Positions 35,170 through 44,581 of a DNA stretch of 64,000 nucleotides are shown in pieces. How positions within the stretch are numbered: the first letter of the stretch is position 1; the number at the start of each line of letters is the position of its first letter. The notes under the pieces are model-generated. The model searched no databases. It saw nothing but the letters and a program-made list of their open reading frames with translations, and was not told where the DNA came from. Source of the stretch: Cobetia marina (GTDB taxonomy: Bacteria > Pseudomonadota > Gammaproteobacteria > Pseudomonadales > Halomonadaceae); NCBI RefSeq assembly GCF_001720485.1, contig NZ_CP017114.1, positions 2,294,001 through 2,358,000 on the forward strand, read 5' to 3'. The position numbers and the translations under genes were made by a program.

Positions 35170-37008
35170 ATGCAAGCCGCTCCCCTCGACAATCCGCGCT
35201 ACTACCTGGCCAACTTCGATACCCTGCTCGATTGGGTCTGCCAGTGCCACGCCGATCTGCTGACAGAGACAGAGCGTGCCACGGTGGATGCCATCACGCG
35301 TCTGCCGGACGCCTCGCGGGCCCTGCTGGTCCGCCTGCTGATGCGCAAGGGCGATCATTTCGAGGTCACGCAGCTGCATTATGCCGAAATCGGTGACATC
35401 GAGGCCGCAAGCCAGCCTCTGATCACACCGATCGCCGACAGTGCCACGCCTGATGGGCTGTGCCGCCTGAACGCTGACCTGAGCCTGGAGGAAATGCTGT
35501 CACTTGTGACACTGCCGCGCTTGAAGGACGCCTTCCCCGAGCTGCCAAGAAGCACGCCCAAACGCCGGATGCCGGATGCCCTCAGCGAGCTGCTGGTAGA
35601 TACCACGCCACGGTCACTGCCCGAGTGGCTGAATGACCCCACCGCCAACACGCTGAGTGTTGGGCTTGGTGAGCTGTCGCGACGCCTGAGCCTGATGTTC
35701 TTCGGCAACCTGCGCCAGACTCTGTCGGACTTCGTGCTCAGTGAACTGGGCCTGCTGCGCTGCGAGGCGGTCGCGCTTTCCCCAGACTCGCGCGCCTTCA
35801 CCCAGCGCTGGGAGGTGGATCGTTATCTGGCCCTGGAGCAGCTGCGTGAGGACTGGCAGGCGGCCAGGGAGCGTCTGAATCGTGAGACGGCGCATGCTGA
35901 ACTGGAGCCGCATTGGCAGCGCATCATCTCGGCCCTGGACGAGCCGACATCGTCAGAAGCCGACGCGACAGAGGCGAATCGCGCCAATGCCTGGCTGGCA
36001 CAGCGACGTGACCGGCTGCGTTTCTCGCTGGCGCGCGATGCCGAGCGTCAGGGCTGGCATCACGCAGCCGCACTGCAGTACGCCTGCCTCGAGAACTCCG
36101 CCTACGCGCCGCGTGCCATGCCGCGCCGAGTGAGAGCGCTGGAGCTTTCCGGCGATATCAGCGCAGCCCACGCACTTGCCTGCGAGCGTCTGGCGCGTGC
36201 TGACATCACGCTGGACGAACAGCTGGCACTTGAGCGCGCCCTGCCTCGCCTGTGCCGTGGCCTTGGCTTGCCCGCGCCCAGACGCGCCAAGGCGCCGGCC
36301 ACGCCGCAGATCACCCTTACGGTGCCGGACCTTGCCACCTCGGCCGCCGCCGGCATCCATGGGGTCGAGCGCGCGGCCGCCCATGCACTGGCCACGCCCG
36401 AGGCACCGGTCTTCTATGTCGAGAATGGTCTGCTCCCCGCGCTCTTCACCCTGTTGTGCTGGGACGTGCTGTTCGCGCCCCTGCCGGGAGCCTTCTTCCA
36501 CGCCTTTCATACCGGTCCGGCGGACCTCTACCGCCCTGACTTCGTCAACCGTCGCCAGGCCGCTTTCGAGGACTGCTTCGCGCGCCTGTCCGATGGCCGC
36601 TACCGAGAGACGATTCGTGAGCGTCATCAGCAGAAACAGGGTATTCAAGCGCCCTTCGTGCATTGGCCGCTGTTGAGCGAGGAGCTGCTGTCCCACGCAC
36701 TGGACTGCATCCCCCCGGCACATCTGGAGGCCTGCTTCCGACACCTGCTGGCCAATCCCCGCGAGCATCGCGCTGGCCTGCCGGACCTGATCCAGTTCTT
36801 CCCCGAGAACAGCCGCGAACGTTACCGGATGATCGAGGTCAAGGCACCCACCGACCGCCTGCAGGACAACCAGCGCCAGTGGCTGGCCCTGTTCGCCCGC
36901 CATGCGATTCCGGCGCTGGAGTGCCGTGTCGAATGGCAGACCGTAAACGCCTCTGATGCATCCTCCGAGGACGAGGCCACGGCACGCAAGGCACCGACTG
37001 CGCGATGA
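35170..37008 (+). CDS. FAN1-like VRR-NUC structure-specific nuclease
   Basis: The protein has 612 residues from ATG 35170, where the family-like N-terminus LDNPRYYLANFDTLLDWV begins; upstream in-frame ATGs at 35053 and 35122 would lie in or before the possible operator. The N-terminal part has a winged-helix-like region (ALLVRLLMRKGDHFEV, TQLHYAEIGDI) and a SAP/TPR-like helical middle. The C-terminal VRR-NUC domain carries the PD-(D/E)xK residues D539 in GLPDLIQF and E556 and K558 in MIEVKAPTDRLQDNQRQWL. FAN1 nucleases cut branched DNA and repair interstrand crosslinks. The next gene, a helicase, starts within the stop codon (ATGA), so the two proteins are probably partners. A solitary possible LexA box suggests DNA-damage control. 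Confidence 0.9.
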   Translation: MQAAPLDNPRYYLANFDTLLDWVCQCHADLLTETERATVDAITRLPDASRALLVRLLMRKGDHFEVTQLHYAEIGDIEAASQPLITPIADSATPDGLCRLNADLSLEEMLSLVTLPRLKDAFPELPRSTPKRRMPDALSELLVDTTPRSLPEWLNDPTANTLSVGLGELSRRLSLMFFGNLRQTLSDFVLSELGLLRCEAVALSPDSRAFTQRWEVDRYLALEQLREDWQAARERLNRETAHAELEPHWQRIISALDEPTSSEADATEANRANAWLAQRRDRLRFSLARDAERQGWHHAAALQYACLENSAYAPRAMPRRVRALELSGDISAAHALACERLARADITLDEQLALERALPRLCRGLGLPAPRRAKAPATPQITLTVPDLATSAAAGIHGVERAAAHALATPEAPVFYVENGLLPALFTLLCWDVLFAPLPGAFFHAFHTGPADLYRPDFVNRRQAAFEDCFARLSDGRYRETIRERHQQKQGIQAPFVHWPLLSEELLSHALDCIPPAHLEACFRHLLANPREHRAGLPDLIQFFPENSRERYRMIEVKAPTDRLQDNQRQWLALFARHAIPALECRVEWQTVNASDASSEDEATARKAPTAR

Positions 37009-39827
37009 TCACCGCCGACACCTCAAGCAACGCGCCCGAGCGTTACAGAATCGCGGTACGCGAGCTGTGCGCCTTCGCCGCACGCGAGGGCGATCTGGAT
37101 CTGCGCTTCACGCCCTCGCCCACCGCTCAACAGGGCATTCGCGGCCATCAGCGCATCGTGCGTCGGCGCGGCAAGGACTACGAAAGCGAGATATCGCTCT
37201 CCGGCTGCATCGGCAATCTCGAGATTCGCGGCCGCGCCGATGGCTATGATCCCAGGCGCAACTGTCTCGAGGAGATCAAGACCCACCGTGGTGACCTGTC
37301 CCGTCAGCCCGCGAATCACCGCGCCCTGCACTGGGCCCAGGCGCGTGTCTACGGTGCCCTGATGTGCCGCAGTCGCGATCTCGAGGGCATCACGTTGGCG
37401 CTGGTGTATCTGGATATCGCCACGGACGCACCTGCCAGCGCTGCCAAGGATGAATCGGAATCCGGCGGCGCCTCCATCGGGGCTTCACAGGATGAACAAC
37501 GCCTGGAAGCCTGGTGGAGCCGCGAGGCGCTGGAAGCGGAGCTTGCACGTCTGGCCGCACGCTTCAGCGAGTTCGCCGCCAATGAACTGGCGCATCGCCG
37601 CGCCCGTGACAGCGCCCTTGGCGCGCTTGCCTTCCCCTGGCCTGCCTGGCGCCCCGGTCAACGCCAGCTGGCCGAGCATGCCTACAAGGCGGTGATGACC
37701 GGACGCGAGCTGCTGGCCGAGGCGCCGACCGGCACCGGCAAGACGCTGGCGACGCTGTATCCTGCGCTGCGTGCAATGCCCAGAAACGGCACGGACAGAC
37801 TCTTCTACCTCACCGCCCGTACCCCGGGCCGGGCCTTGGCGCTGGACGCGCTGACCACCCTGGTGCCAGAGGTGGTCGAGAACGCGGAATCACCGGACAC
37901 GCCTGCCGCAGCGCTGCGCATTCTGGAACTCGGCGCGCGCAGCAAGACCTGTGAGCACCCGACCCTCGCCTGTCATGGTGAGTCCTGCCCGCTGGCGCGC
38001 GGCTTCCATGATCGCCTGCCTGCGGCACGCTCTGCCGCGCTTGCCGACCACCAGCCACTGACGCTGGCGACGACACGCCGACACGCCCTGGCCCATGAGA
38101 TCTGCCCCTATTTCCTCGCCCAGGAGCTCTCGCGCTGGGCGGATGTGGTCATCGGGGATCACAACCACTACTTCGACAGTCATGCGCTGCTGTTCGCTCT
38201 GACCCAGGCCAATGACTGGCGCTCCGTGGTGCTCGTCGATGAAAGCCACAACCTCATCGAACGCGCCCGCGGCATGTACAGCACCGAACTCGATGCCCGA
38301 CAGTTCCACTTCCTGCTCAAGCAGTTGAGTCGCACGGGCCATCCGGCCCCGCTGCGCTCGGCCTCCCGCGCGCTGGCCCGGCAGTGGCGAGCGCTGGAGC
38401 AGCTCGGGCCGGAAAACGGCAGCTCAGGGAATCCAAGCAGCGGGAACGGCAGCGCCGATGACGGTAGTCAACAGGCACGCCTTGCGCTGGAGACGTTGCC
38501 CGGCGACTTCCTCAAGGCGCTGACGCAATGGACGGGCGCGATGGGCGACTGGTTGGCGGAACCTGACAAGGCCGCAACCCCTCCTGCGGCCAGACAACAG
38601 GCAGCGCGAGCAACGGCCACACAAGCCCCCGAACAGCTGGGCCTGATCGCGAGCGATGCCGTTCCCCTGGCCTCAAGCACCACCCCATCAGACTCCAGTC
38701 CGAGATCCACCGCGGCCAGCCGTCGCGTGGAGCCTGACGGCGAGATGATGGAGGCCTATTTCGCGGCGCTGACGCTCACGCGACTCGCGGAAGGCTTTGG
38801 CGATCACTCGCTGTTCGAGGTCGAACTCGCCGCCATGAATCCGGCGCGTCAGGCAACGCTCACCAGCGATTCAAGCTCACGCTCCGGCGCAGCATCGGCT
38901 GCAGGAGCAGAAGCAGGAGCAGCAGCCCGGCCTCGCAAGCCCCGAGGGCGAAGCGTGCGCCAGATACAGCCGCGACTGCGCTGCGTCAGCCCGGCGCCGT
39001 GGCTGGCCCCCCGCCTGCGCGCCAGCCACGCCACCCTATTGTTCTCGGCCACGCTCAATCCACCGGCCTATCATCACCGCCTGCTGGGACTGGCGGACAA
39101 TGCAGTCTGGTTGAGTGTCGAGTCGCCGTTCAGGGCGACGCAGGTGCAGGTCAGTCGCCATCGGCTCTCGACCCGCCTGCGGGATCGCGAGGCCTCCTGC
39201 CGGCCCATCGCCGAGCTGATGGCACGCCAATACCAACAGCGCCCGGGCAACTATCTGGCATTCTTCTCGAGCTTCGCCTATCTCGAACAGGTCGCCAGCA
39301 CCCTGCAACAGCTGACGCCGGAGATTCCCCAATGGCGCCAGACCCGTGCCATGACGGAAGCGGAGCGCACCACCTTCATTCAGCGCTTCACCCCCGACGG
39401 CCAGGGCATCGGTTTCGCGGTGCTGGGCGGTGCCTTCGGCGAAGGGATCGATCTCCCGGGGTCGCGTCTGATCGGGGCCTTCATCGCCACCCTGGGGCTT
39501 GCCGGCTTCAGCCCGGAGAATGAAGCGCTCAAGCAACGTCTGGCGCTGTGGCTGGAAAGCGATGCAAGGCGGCGTGTCGAACGACATTCGACAGACGGCG
39601 AAAAGGAGGAGCGTGGCGATGAGGCAGGTCCGCTGCCCCCTGTCATCCAGCCCTTGAGGGCTGACGACTGCACCTATCTGTACCCCGGGCTCACCAGAGT
39701 GGTGCAAGCCGCAGGCCGCGTGATTCGCAGCGAGCAGGATCAGGGCGTGATCCACCTGATCGATGACCGCTTCCTGCGCCCGGAAGTCGCACGACTGCTG
39801 CCGCGCTGGTGGACGCCGACAGACTGA
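37005..39827 (+). CDS. DinG/XPD-like iron-sulfur DNA helicase
   Basis: The protein has 940 residues. Residues 1-200 look like a RecB/PD-(D/E)xK-type domain (IRGRADGYDP, LEEIKTHRG, HWAQARVYG). The helicase has Walker A EAPTGTGKT with K246, four iron-sulfur cysteines C316, C323, C328 and C367 of the XPD/DinG cluster, and the DEAH-type box DESH at 412-415. The C-terminal motor contains FSATLNPPAYH, GGAFGEGIDLPG and QAAGRVIRSEQDQG. Ser/Gly/Ala-rich linkers (about residues 470-500, 560-580, 620-650) are unusual and lengthen it. It unwinds DNA 5' to 3' by family analogy and probably hands substrates to the coupled FAN1-like nuclease. It overlaps that gene by four bases. Confidence 0.9.
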   Translation: MITADTSSNAPERYRIAVRELCAFAAREGDLDLRFTPSPTAQQGIRGHQRIVRRRGKDYESEISLSGCIGNLEIRGRADGYDPRRNCLEEIKTHRGDLSRQPANHRALHWAQARVYGALMCRSRDLEGITLALVYLDIATDAPASAAKDESESGGASIGASQDEQRLEAWWSREALEAELARLAARFSEFAANELAHRRARDSALGALAFPWPAWRPGQRQLAEHAYKAVMTGRELLAEAPTGTGKTLATLYPALRAMPRNGTDRLFYLTARTPGRALALDALTTLVPEVVENAESPDTPAAALRILELGARSKTCEHPTLACHGESCPLARGFHDRLPAARSAALADHQPLTLATTRRHALAHEICPYFLAQELSRWADVVIGDHNHYFDSHALLFALTQANDWRSVVLVDESHNLIERARGMYSTELDARQFHFLLKQLSRTGHPAPLRSASRALARQWRALEQLGPENGSSGNPSSGNGSADDGSQQARLALETLPGDFLKALTQWTGAMGDWLAEPDKAATPPAARQQAARATATQAPEQLGLIASDAVPLASSTTPSDSSPRSTAASRRVEPDGEMMEAYFAALTLTRLAEGFGDHSLFEVELAAMNPARQATLTSDSSSRSGAASAAGAEAGAAARPRKPRGRSVRQIQPRLRCVSPAPWLAPRLRASHATLLFSATLNPPAYHHRLLGLADNAVWLSVESPFRATQVQVSRHRLSTRLRDREASCRPIAELMARQYQQRPGNYLAFFSSFAYLEQVASTLQQLTPEIPQWRQTRAMTEAERTTFIQRFTPDGQGIGFAVLGGAFGEGIDLPGSRLIGAFIATLGLAGFSPENEALKQRLALWLESDARRRVERHSTDGEKEERGDEAGPLPPVIQPLRADDCTYLYPGLTRVVQAAGRVIRSEQDQGVIHLIDDRFLRPEVARLLPRWWTPTD

Positions 39828-39947
39828 CGCGAGCAGGATGACGCCAGGCGTGCCTTTGCCCCGAGATGGCACAAAGCCTGCACGTCAATGGGCAATAGAA
39901 CAGTGCCTCATCCCCTTTTCGCTCCCCGGTCGCAAGGAAGCCGAACG

Positions 39948-40901
39948 ATGCCAGACAACGACACCGCCCTGTGGGGCAACGACTATCCGCGTGATCTGAT
40001 CGGTTATGGTGCCAATCCCCCCCATGCCAACTGGCCGGGTGGTGCCAGGATCGCGGTGCAGTTCGTGCTCAACTATGAGGAAGGCGGCGAGAACTGCCTG
40101 CTGCACGGTGACAGCGAGAGCGAGAAGTTTCTCTCCGAGATCATCGGTGCCGAGGCCTACCCCGCGCGGCACATGAGCATGGAGTCGATCTACGAATATG
40201 GCTCGCGCAGTGGCGTGTGGCGGATTCTTGATGAATTCAAGCGCCGGGAGTTGCCGCTGACGGTCTTCGGTGTCGGCATGGCGCTGGCGCGGCATCCGGA
40301 CCTGGTCGCGCGTTTCCTGGAGGATGGCCACGAGATCGCCAGTCACGGCTGGCGCTGGATTCATTACCAGCACATGGATGAAGCCCATGAGCGCGCCCAT
40401 CTGGAACGCGCGGTGGAAAGCTATCGCGAACTGGTCGGTCACGCACCACAGGGTTGGTACACCGGACGCGACAGCCCCAACACCCGCCGACTGGTGGTGG
40501 AGCACGGCGGCTTCACCTACGACAGCGATTACTACGGCGATGACCTGCCGCTATGGATGGAGGTGACCACCGCCAATGGCGAGCAGGTGCCGCATCTCGT
40601 CGTCCCCTACACCCTGGACACCAATGACATGCGCTTCGCCAGCGCCCAGGGCTTCAACAATGGCGAAGATTTCTTCCAGTACCTGCGTGACGCCTTCGAC
40701 GTGCTCTACGCCGAGGGCGACACGGCACCCAAGATGCTCTCCATCGGGTTGCACTGTCGGATCGCCGGACGACCGGGACGCTTCGCGGCGCTGAAACGCT
40801 TCCTCGATTACGTCCAGTCCCACGACAGGGTATGGATCACCCGTCGCATCGATATCGCCGAGCACTGGCAGCGCGAGCATCCCTATACCCCCGCCAGCTG
40901 A
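39948..40901 (+). CDS. puuE: PuuE-type allantoinase (polysaccharide-deacetylase fold)
   Basis: The protein has 317 residues from ATG 39948 with AAGGA upstream; the in-frame start at 39888 lacks this. The opening YPRDLIGYGANPPHANWPGGA and LNYEEGGENCLLHGD are characteristic of PuuE, as are RHMSMESIYEYGSRSGVWR, EIASHGWRWIHYQ and WYTGRDSPNTRRL. PuuE opens the ring of S-allantoin to allantoate without the metal site of classical allantoinases. It belongs to the same purine pathway as the xdh-guaD cluster 9 kb downstream, yet uricase and the 5-hydroxyisourate enzymes are not in the window. It appears to be a single-gene unit with its own terminator. Confidence 0.9.
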   Translation: MPDNDTALWGNDYPRDLIGYGANPPHANWPGGARIAVQFVLNYEEGGENCLLHGDSESEKFLSEIIGAEAYPARHMSMESIYEYGSRSGVWRILDEFKRRELPLTVFGVGMALARHPDLVARFLEDGHEIASHGWRWIHYQHMDEAHERAHLERAVESYRELVGHAPQGWYTGRDSPNTRRLVVEHGGFTYDSDYYGDDLPLWMEVTTANGEQVPHLVVPYTLDTNDMRFASAQGFNNGEDFFQYLRDAFDVLYAEGDTAPKMLSIGLHCRIAGRPGRFAALKRFLDYVQSHDRVWITRRIDIAEHWQREHPYTPAS

Positions 40902-40913
40902 CATCGCAAAAAG

Positions 40914-40944
40914 AACGCCGCAGCCCTTTCGGGCTGCGGCGTTT
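40914..40944. terminator. terminator after puuE
   Basis: AACGCCGCAGCCC (40914-40926) pairs with GGGCTGCGGCGTT (40931-40943) around TTTC, followed by a short T stretch. A-rich sequence precedes it, so it could also stop minus-strand transcripts leaving the amidase gene. Confidence 0.85.
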
Positions 40945-40994
40945 GTGGTTGAATCCAGCGAAGGTCAGAGATCACACCTTCAAGGCTGCGGCAG

Positions 40995-41034
40995 TCAGTC
41001 TTCCAGCATGCTGGTCAGTTTTCCAACATGCAGG
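40995..41034. repeat. 20-bp tandem duplication at the 3' end of the amidase gene
   Basis: TCAGTCTTCCAGCATGCTGG (40995-41014) and TCAGTTTTCCAACATGCAGG (41015-41034) differ at three positions. On the minus strand the second copy encodes the amidase end CMLEN-stop, and the first repeats an equivalent SMLED-stop just beyond it, so the gene end has been duplicated in tandem. Confidence 0.8.
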
Positions 41035-42292
41035 CCAATGCCAGCAGGCTCTCATCACGACCCGGCAGGCCCAGCAATGAGACGCCCCAGGGCGGTGGTG
41101 CAGCCTCCTCCGGCAGGCGCGCTGCGTCATCGGTCAGCCACGGCAGACTCAATTGCGGTGCGCCATTCAAGCCGGCCAGTGCGGTGAGTCCCATCAGCCG
41201 GTGACGATAGACCTCCATCTCCTCGAGGCTTGCGCCCAGCAGCGGTGAAGCGCCCGGCGTGGTGGGCAGCACGAACACCGCCTCGCTGGTGGCCTCGGCC
41301 TGGGCATGGGCAGCCGCACTGCCATCGTCGCAGGCACTCTCGCCGCCCTCATGACTGGCTGCCAGCTGCTGGCGGTACCAGCGGCGGACGGTGTCTGCCT
41401 TGGCTTCTGCTGCCTGCTCGTCGGCATCACTCAGGGTCATGCACCATTTGAGGCGCGCCGCGATATCCGGATTCAGCTGCGGCCAGCGAGAGTCGGGGCC
41501 CTGCTCCGGCGTACTCAACCATGCCTGGTGCGTACGACGAATCTCGCAGCCCTGCAGAATCCGAAAGGCCTCACTGGCCCTCGCCATGAAGGCCTGGCTC
41601 AACATTCGCCGCTCGCAGCGAAAACCGAGTGATTCAAGACGACGCGCCAGCGGCCCCAGCAGTCGCTGATAAGGCCCCGCCGCCAGCCCTTCCGGCACCA
41701 GCAGGATGAGTCTTGCCGGCAAACGAGTCGCTGTCGTTGGCGGCATCAACACCTCACTGACCTGCGTCAGCGTCGCGAGATCCTGCGTCATCCAGCCGAT
41801 GGTATCGAAGCGCGGCGCCAGCGGCTTGAGGCCTGACATCTCAATGCGGCCATGGGTCGGCCGCAGCCCGAAGAGCCCACAGTAGCTGGACGGCACGCGG
41901 ATGGAGCCACCGGTATCGGTTCCCAGCCCGATCTCCGCCTCACCGCGCGCCACCGCTACTGCAGAGCCTACGCTTGAGCCGCCCGGCAACCTCAGCGGCG
42001 CACGCGGGTTCTGCGGCGTGCCACAATGGGCATTGGTGCCATTGAGGCTGTAGGCCAGCTCATCGGTAGTGGTGCGCGCCCGATAATCGGCCCCCGCCTT
42101 CTGAAGCGCCAACACGCTGGGCGCCGTCCCCCGCTCGATGGGAGCGCTCGCCAGCAGGTCAGGATTGCCCTGTCCGGTGCGCTCGCCCTTGATCGCGAAC
42201 AGATCCTTCACCACCAGTCGCTTACCCTCAAGAGACCCCTCTCCCTTCGGCCCGGAGAAACGCGCCGGGGCAACATAGATACGTTTGTCCAT
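41015..42292 (-). CDS. amidase (amidase signature family)
   Basis: The protein has 425 residues from ATG 42292, with AAAGGAG eight bases upstream; upstream in-frame codons to 42442 overlap the ATPase gene end and lack a site. It holds the Ser-cisSer-Lys triad of amidase-signature enzymes: the lysine in RLVVKDLFAIKG, the cis-serine in LPGGSSVGSA and the nucleophile in GTDTGGSIRVPSS. It hydrolyses an amide to acid plus ammonia; the substrate is not evident. It is the last gene of a minus-strand operon with a polar amino-acid type ABC transporter, so the imported compound is probably an amide or amino-acid derivative cleaved here. Confidence 0.9.
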   Translation of the reverse strand: MDKRIYVAPARFSGPKGEGSLEGKRLVVKDLFAIKGERTGQGNPDLLASAPIERGTAPSVLALQKAGADYRARTTTDELAYSLNGTNAHCGTPQNPRAPLRLPGGSSVGSAVAVARGEAEIGLGTDTGGSIRVPSSYCGLFGLRPTHGRIEMSGLKPLAPRFDTIGWMTQDLATLTQVSEVLMPPTTATRLPARLILLVPEGLAAGPYQRLLGPLARRLESLGFRCERRMLSQAFMARASEAFRILQGCEIRRTHQAWLSTPEQGPDSRWPQLNPDIAARLKWCMTLSDADEQAAEAKADTVRRWYRQQLAASHEGGESACDDGSAAAHAQAEATSEAVFVLPTTPGASPLLGASLEEMEVYRHRLMGLTALAGLNGAPQLSLPWLTDDAARLPEEAAPPPWGVSLLGLPGRDESLLALACMLEN

Positions 42293-42356
42293 CGGGACCG
42301 ACTCCTTTCGACTCATCAGGGGGTTCGCCCTCGCGGCGTGGCGCGGTGCGGTGTGA

Positions 42357-43175
42357 TCACAGCACCGCGCCAAGAAACTGGCGCAGCTCTTCCGTGGCTG
42401 GATTGGCAAACAGCGTCGCGGGGTCGCCTGATTCATGCACACGCCCCTGGTGCATGAAGATCACGCGGTCACCCACATCGCGGGCGAAATTCATCTCGTG
42501 GGTCACCAGAATCAACGTCATGCCCTCACGCTTGAGCTGCTCCAACACCTTGAGCACATCGCCGACCAGCTCCGGGTCCAGCGCCGAGGTAATCTCGTCA
42601 CACAGCAACACCTTGGGATGCATCGCCAGGGCGCGCGCGATCGCCACCCGCTGCTGCTGGCCACCGGAGAGCTGGCTCGGCCAGGCATCGAATTTCTCCC
42701 CCAGCCCGACCTTGGCCAGCATCTCGCGGGCCTCGCGCTCCGCGACATCCCGTGCAACGCCCTTGACCAGCATCGGCGCCAGCATCACGTTCTCGCCGAC
42801 GCGCTTGTGGGGGAACAGATTGAAGCTCTGGAACACCATGCCGACATTCTGCGCCAGAGCGGCGGCGTCCATCTCGCTACCGTCCAGCAGATTGCCGGCG
42901 ACGTGGATGCTACCGCCGTCATGTTGTTCCAGCTGGTTGATACAGCGCAGCAAGGTGCTCTTGCCGGAGCCGCTGCGACCGATGATCGAGACCACCTCGC
43001 CCGGGCGCACTTCAAGATCGATGCCCTTGAGCACCGTCAGATCGCCGAAGGACTTGGTGAGCGCCGACAGGCTGACCAGCGGCACCTTTGCCTTCTCGGA
43101 GACGGCAGCACTCTCGGTGACCGAGGAATCGGATGAGACGGTGTCCAGCGGGGAAACTTCAGCGAGCAGTGACAT
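42357..43175 (-). CDS. polar amino-acid ABC transporter ATP-binding protein
   Basis: The protein has 272 residues from ATG 43175, with GGAGG upstream and a 17-bp overlap with the preceding permease gene. Walker A is GRSGSGKST, the signature is LSGGQQQR, Walker B is VLLCDEIT, and the switch region is TLILVTHEMNFARDV, the usual GlnQ/HisP form. About 30 N-terminal residues before the ATPase core are Ser/Val-rich and atypical. It powers uptake with the two permeases and binding protein encoded upstream. The amidase gene begins 64 bp downstream. Confidence 0.94.
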   Translation of the reverse strand: MSLLAEVSPLDTVSSDSSVTESAAVSEKAKVPLVSLSALTKSFGDLTVLKGIDLEVRPGEVVSIIGRSGSGKSTLLRCINQLEQHDGGSIHVAGNLLDGSEMDAAALAQNVGMVFQSFNLFPHKRVGENVMLAPMLVKGVARDVAEREAREMLAKVGLGEKFDAWPSQLSGGQQQRVAIARALAMHPKVLLCDEITSALDPELVGDVLKVLEQLKREGMTLILVTHEMNFARDVGDRVIFMHQGRVHESGDPATLFANPATEELRQFLGAVL

Positions 43176-43812
43176 TGAGACGTGCCTCCAGGTGGCGAGC
43201 CAGCCGCGAGAGCGGATAGCACATGGCGAAATACAGCAACGCGACCAGCGCAAAGACGGTGAAGGGTTCCAGGGTGGCGTTGTTGAGCATGGTGCCGGCC
43301 TTGGTCAGTTCGACGAAGCCGATCACCGAGGCAAGCGCGGTGCCCTTGATGATCTGCACCGAGAAGCCGACGGTCGGTGCGATGGCCATGCGCAGCGCCT
43401 GCGGCAGGATGATGTGACGCATGGTCTTCAGATAACCGAGCCCCAGCACTCGCGCCCCTTCCCACTGCCCCTTGGGCACCGCCTCGACACAGCCACGCCA
43501 GATGTCGTGCAGGAAGGCACTGCTGAACAGCGTCAGCGCGACCGCCGCCGCCGTCCAGGCCGAGACATCCAGCCCGAAGACCGCCACGCCGAAGAAGGCC
43601 AGAAACAGCTGCATCAACAGCGGCGTGCCCTGAAACAGCTCCGTGTAGAGGCGACAGAAGAGCGCCGCCCCCGGCCAGCGGGTCAGGCGCAGAAAGGTCA
43701 GCGCCAGCCCCACCAGACTGCCGCCGATGAAGGCGATCAGAGACAGCGCCAGCGTCCAGCGCGCCGCCAGCAGCAGGTTGCGCAGGATGTCCCACAGCGT
43801 GAAGTCGATCAT
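43159..43812 (-). CDS. polar amino-acid ABC transporter permease (second)
   Basis: The protein has 217 residues with about five membrane helices of the HisMQ/GlnP type. LFQGTPLLMQLFLAFFG is the conserved cytoplasmic coupling region, and the EAA-like loop reads GQWEGARVLGLGYLKTMRHIILPQALR. It overlaps the first permease gene by ATGA and the ATPase gene by 17 bp, showing tight coupling. It forms the membrane channel together with the first permease. Confidence 0.93.
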   Translation of the reverse strand: MIDFTLWDILRNLLLAARWTLALSLIAFIGGSLVGLALTFLRLTRWPGAALFCRLYTELFQGTPLLMQLFLAFFGVAVFGLDVSAWTAAAVALTLFSSAFLHDIWRGCVEAVPKGQWEGARVLGLGYLKTMRHIILPQALRMAIAPTVGFSVQIIKGTALASVIGFVELTKAGTMLNNATLEPFTVFALVALLYFAMCYPLSRLARHLEARLNVTAR

Positions 43813-44534
43813 GAGTGGGCCTCTCTCAGCACATGGGAAGACAGACGGCGGCGCGGGGCTGGCGTCAGGTGGCGAAAGCCGAACAGACGACGCCCGATGC
43901 GGTTGAGCAAGGCGCGCATCGCGATGGCCAGCAGCAGGTACATGCCTGCCGTCACCACGTAGCTTTCAAAGCTCAGGAAGGTACGTGACTGGATGAAGTT
44001 GGCCGCGAAGGTCAGGTCCGCCACGCTGATCTGGGAGACCACGGCGGAGCCCAGCATCACGATCACGCACTGGCTGGTCAGCGCCGGATACATGCGTTCC
44101 AGCGCCGGCATCAGCACCACATGGCGATAGCGCTGCCAGGGCGTGAGACCCAGCGCACGCCCGGCCTCCCACTGGCCGCGACCGGTGGCATCGACACCGG
44201 CACGCAGAATCTCGCTGCTGTAGGCCGCCAGGTTGAGTGTCATCGCGATCACCGCGGCCATCTCGGCGCTGAGTGACAGCCCCAGCGCCGGCAGGCCGAA
44301 GAAGATGAAGAACAGCTGGACGATGAAGGGCGTGTTGCGCAGCAGCTCCACCAGCATGCCCAGCAGCCGGCTGAAGACGCTGCTCGGCGCACGATGGCGC
44401 TGCCAGACACACATCACCGCACCGAGTATCCCCAGCGTGGTGGTCAGAATGGTCAACCAGACCGTCGTCATCAGCCCGGCCAGCAGGTCGGGCAGATACG
44501 GCAGCAGGCGCGAGAAATCCGGGAGATAGTTCAT
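43809..44534 (-). CDS. polar amino-acid ABC transporter permease (first)
   Basis: The protein has 241 residues. Start ATG 44534 is preceded by GTGAGG. Membrane helices and the HisMQ motifs LLRNTPFIVQLFFIFFG and GQWEAGRALGLTPWQRYRHV are visible. It is slightly longer than its partner because of a basic C-terminal tail (FGFRHLTPAPRRRLSSHV). It follows the binding-protein gene by 47 bp and overlaps the next permease gene by four bases. Confidence 0.93.
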   Translation of the reverse strand: MNYLPDFSRLLPYLPDLLAGLMTTVWLTILTTTLGILGAVMCVWQRHRAPSSVFSRLLGMLVELLRNTPFIVQLFFIFFGLPALGLSLSAEMAAVIAMTLNLAAYSSEILRAGVDATGRGQWEAGRALGLTPWQRYRHVVLMPALERMYPALTSQCVIVMLGSAVVSQISVADLTFAANFIQSRTFLSFESYVVTAGMYLLLAIAMRALLNRIGRRLFGFRHLTPAPRRRLSSHVLREAHS

Positions 44535-44581
44535 CGATCAAGCCTCACGGGAAAAGGGAGTCAGGCGTGCGACAGCTCGAT

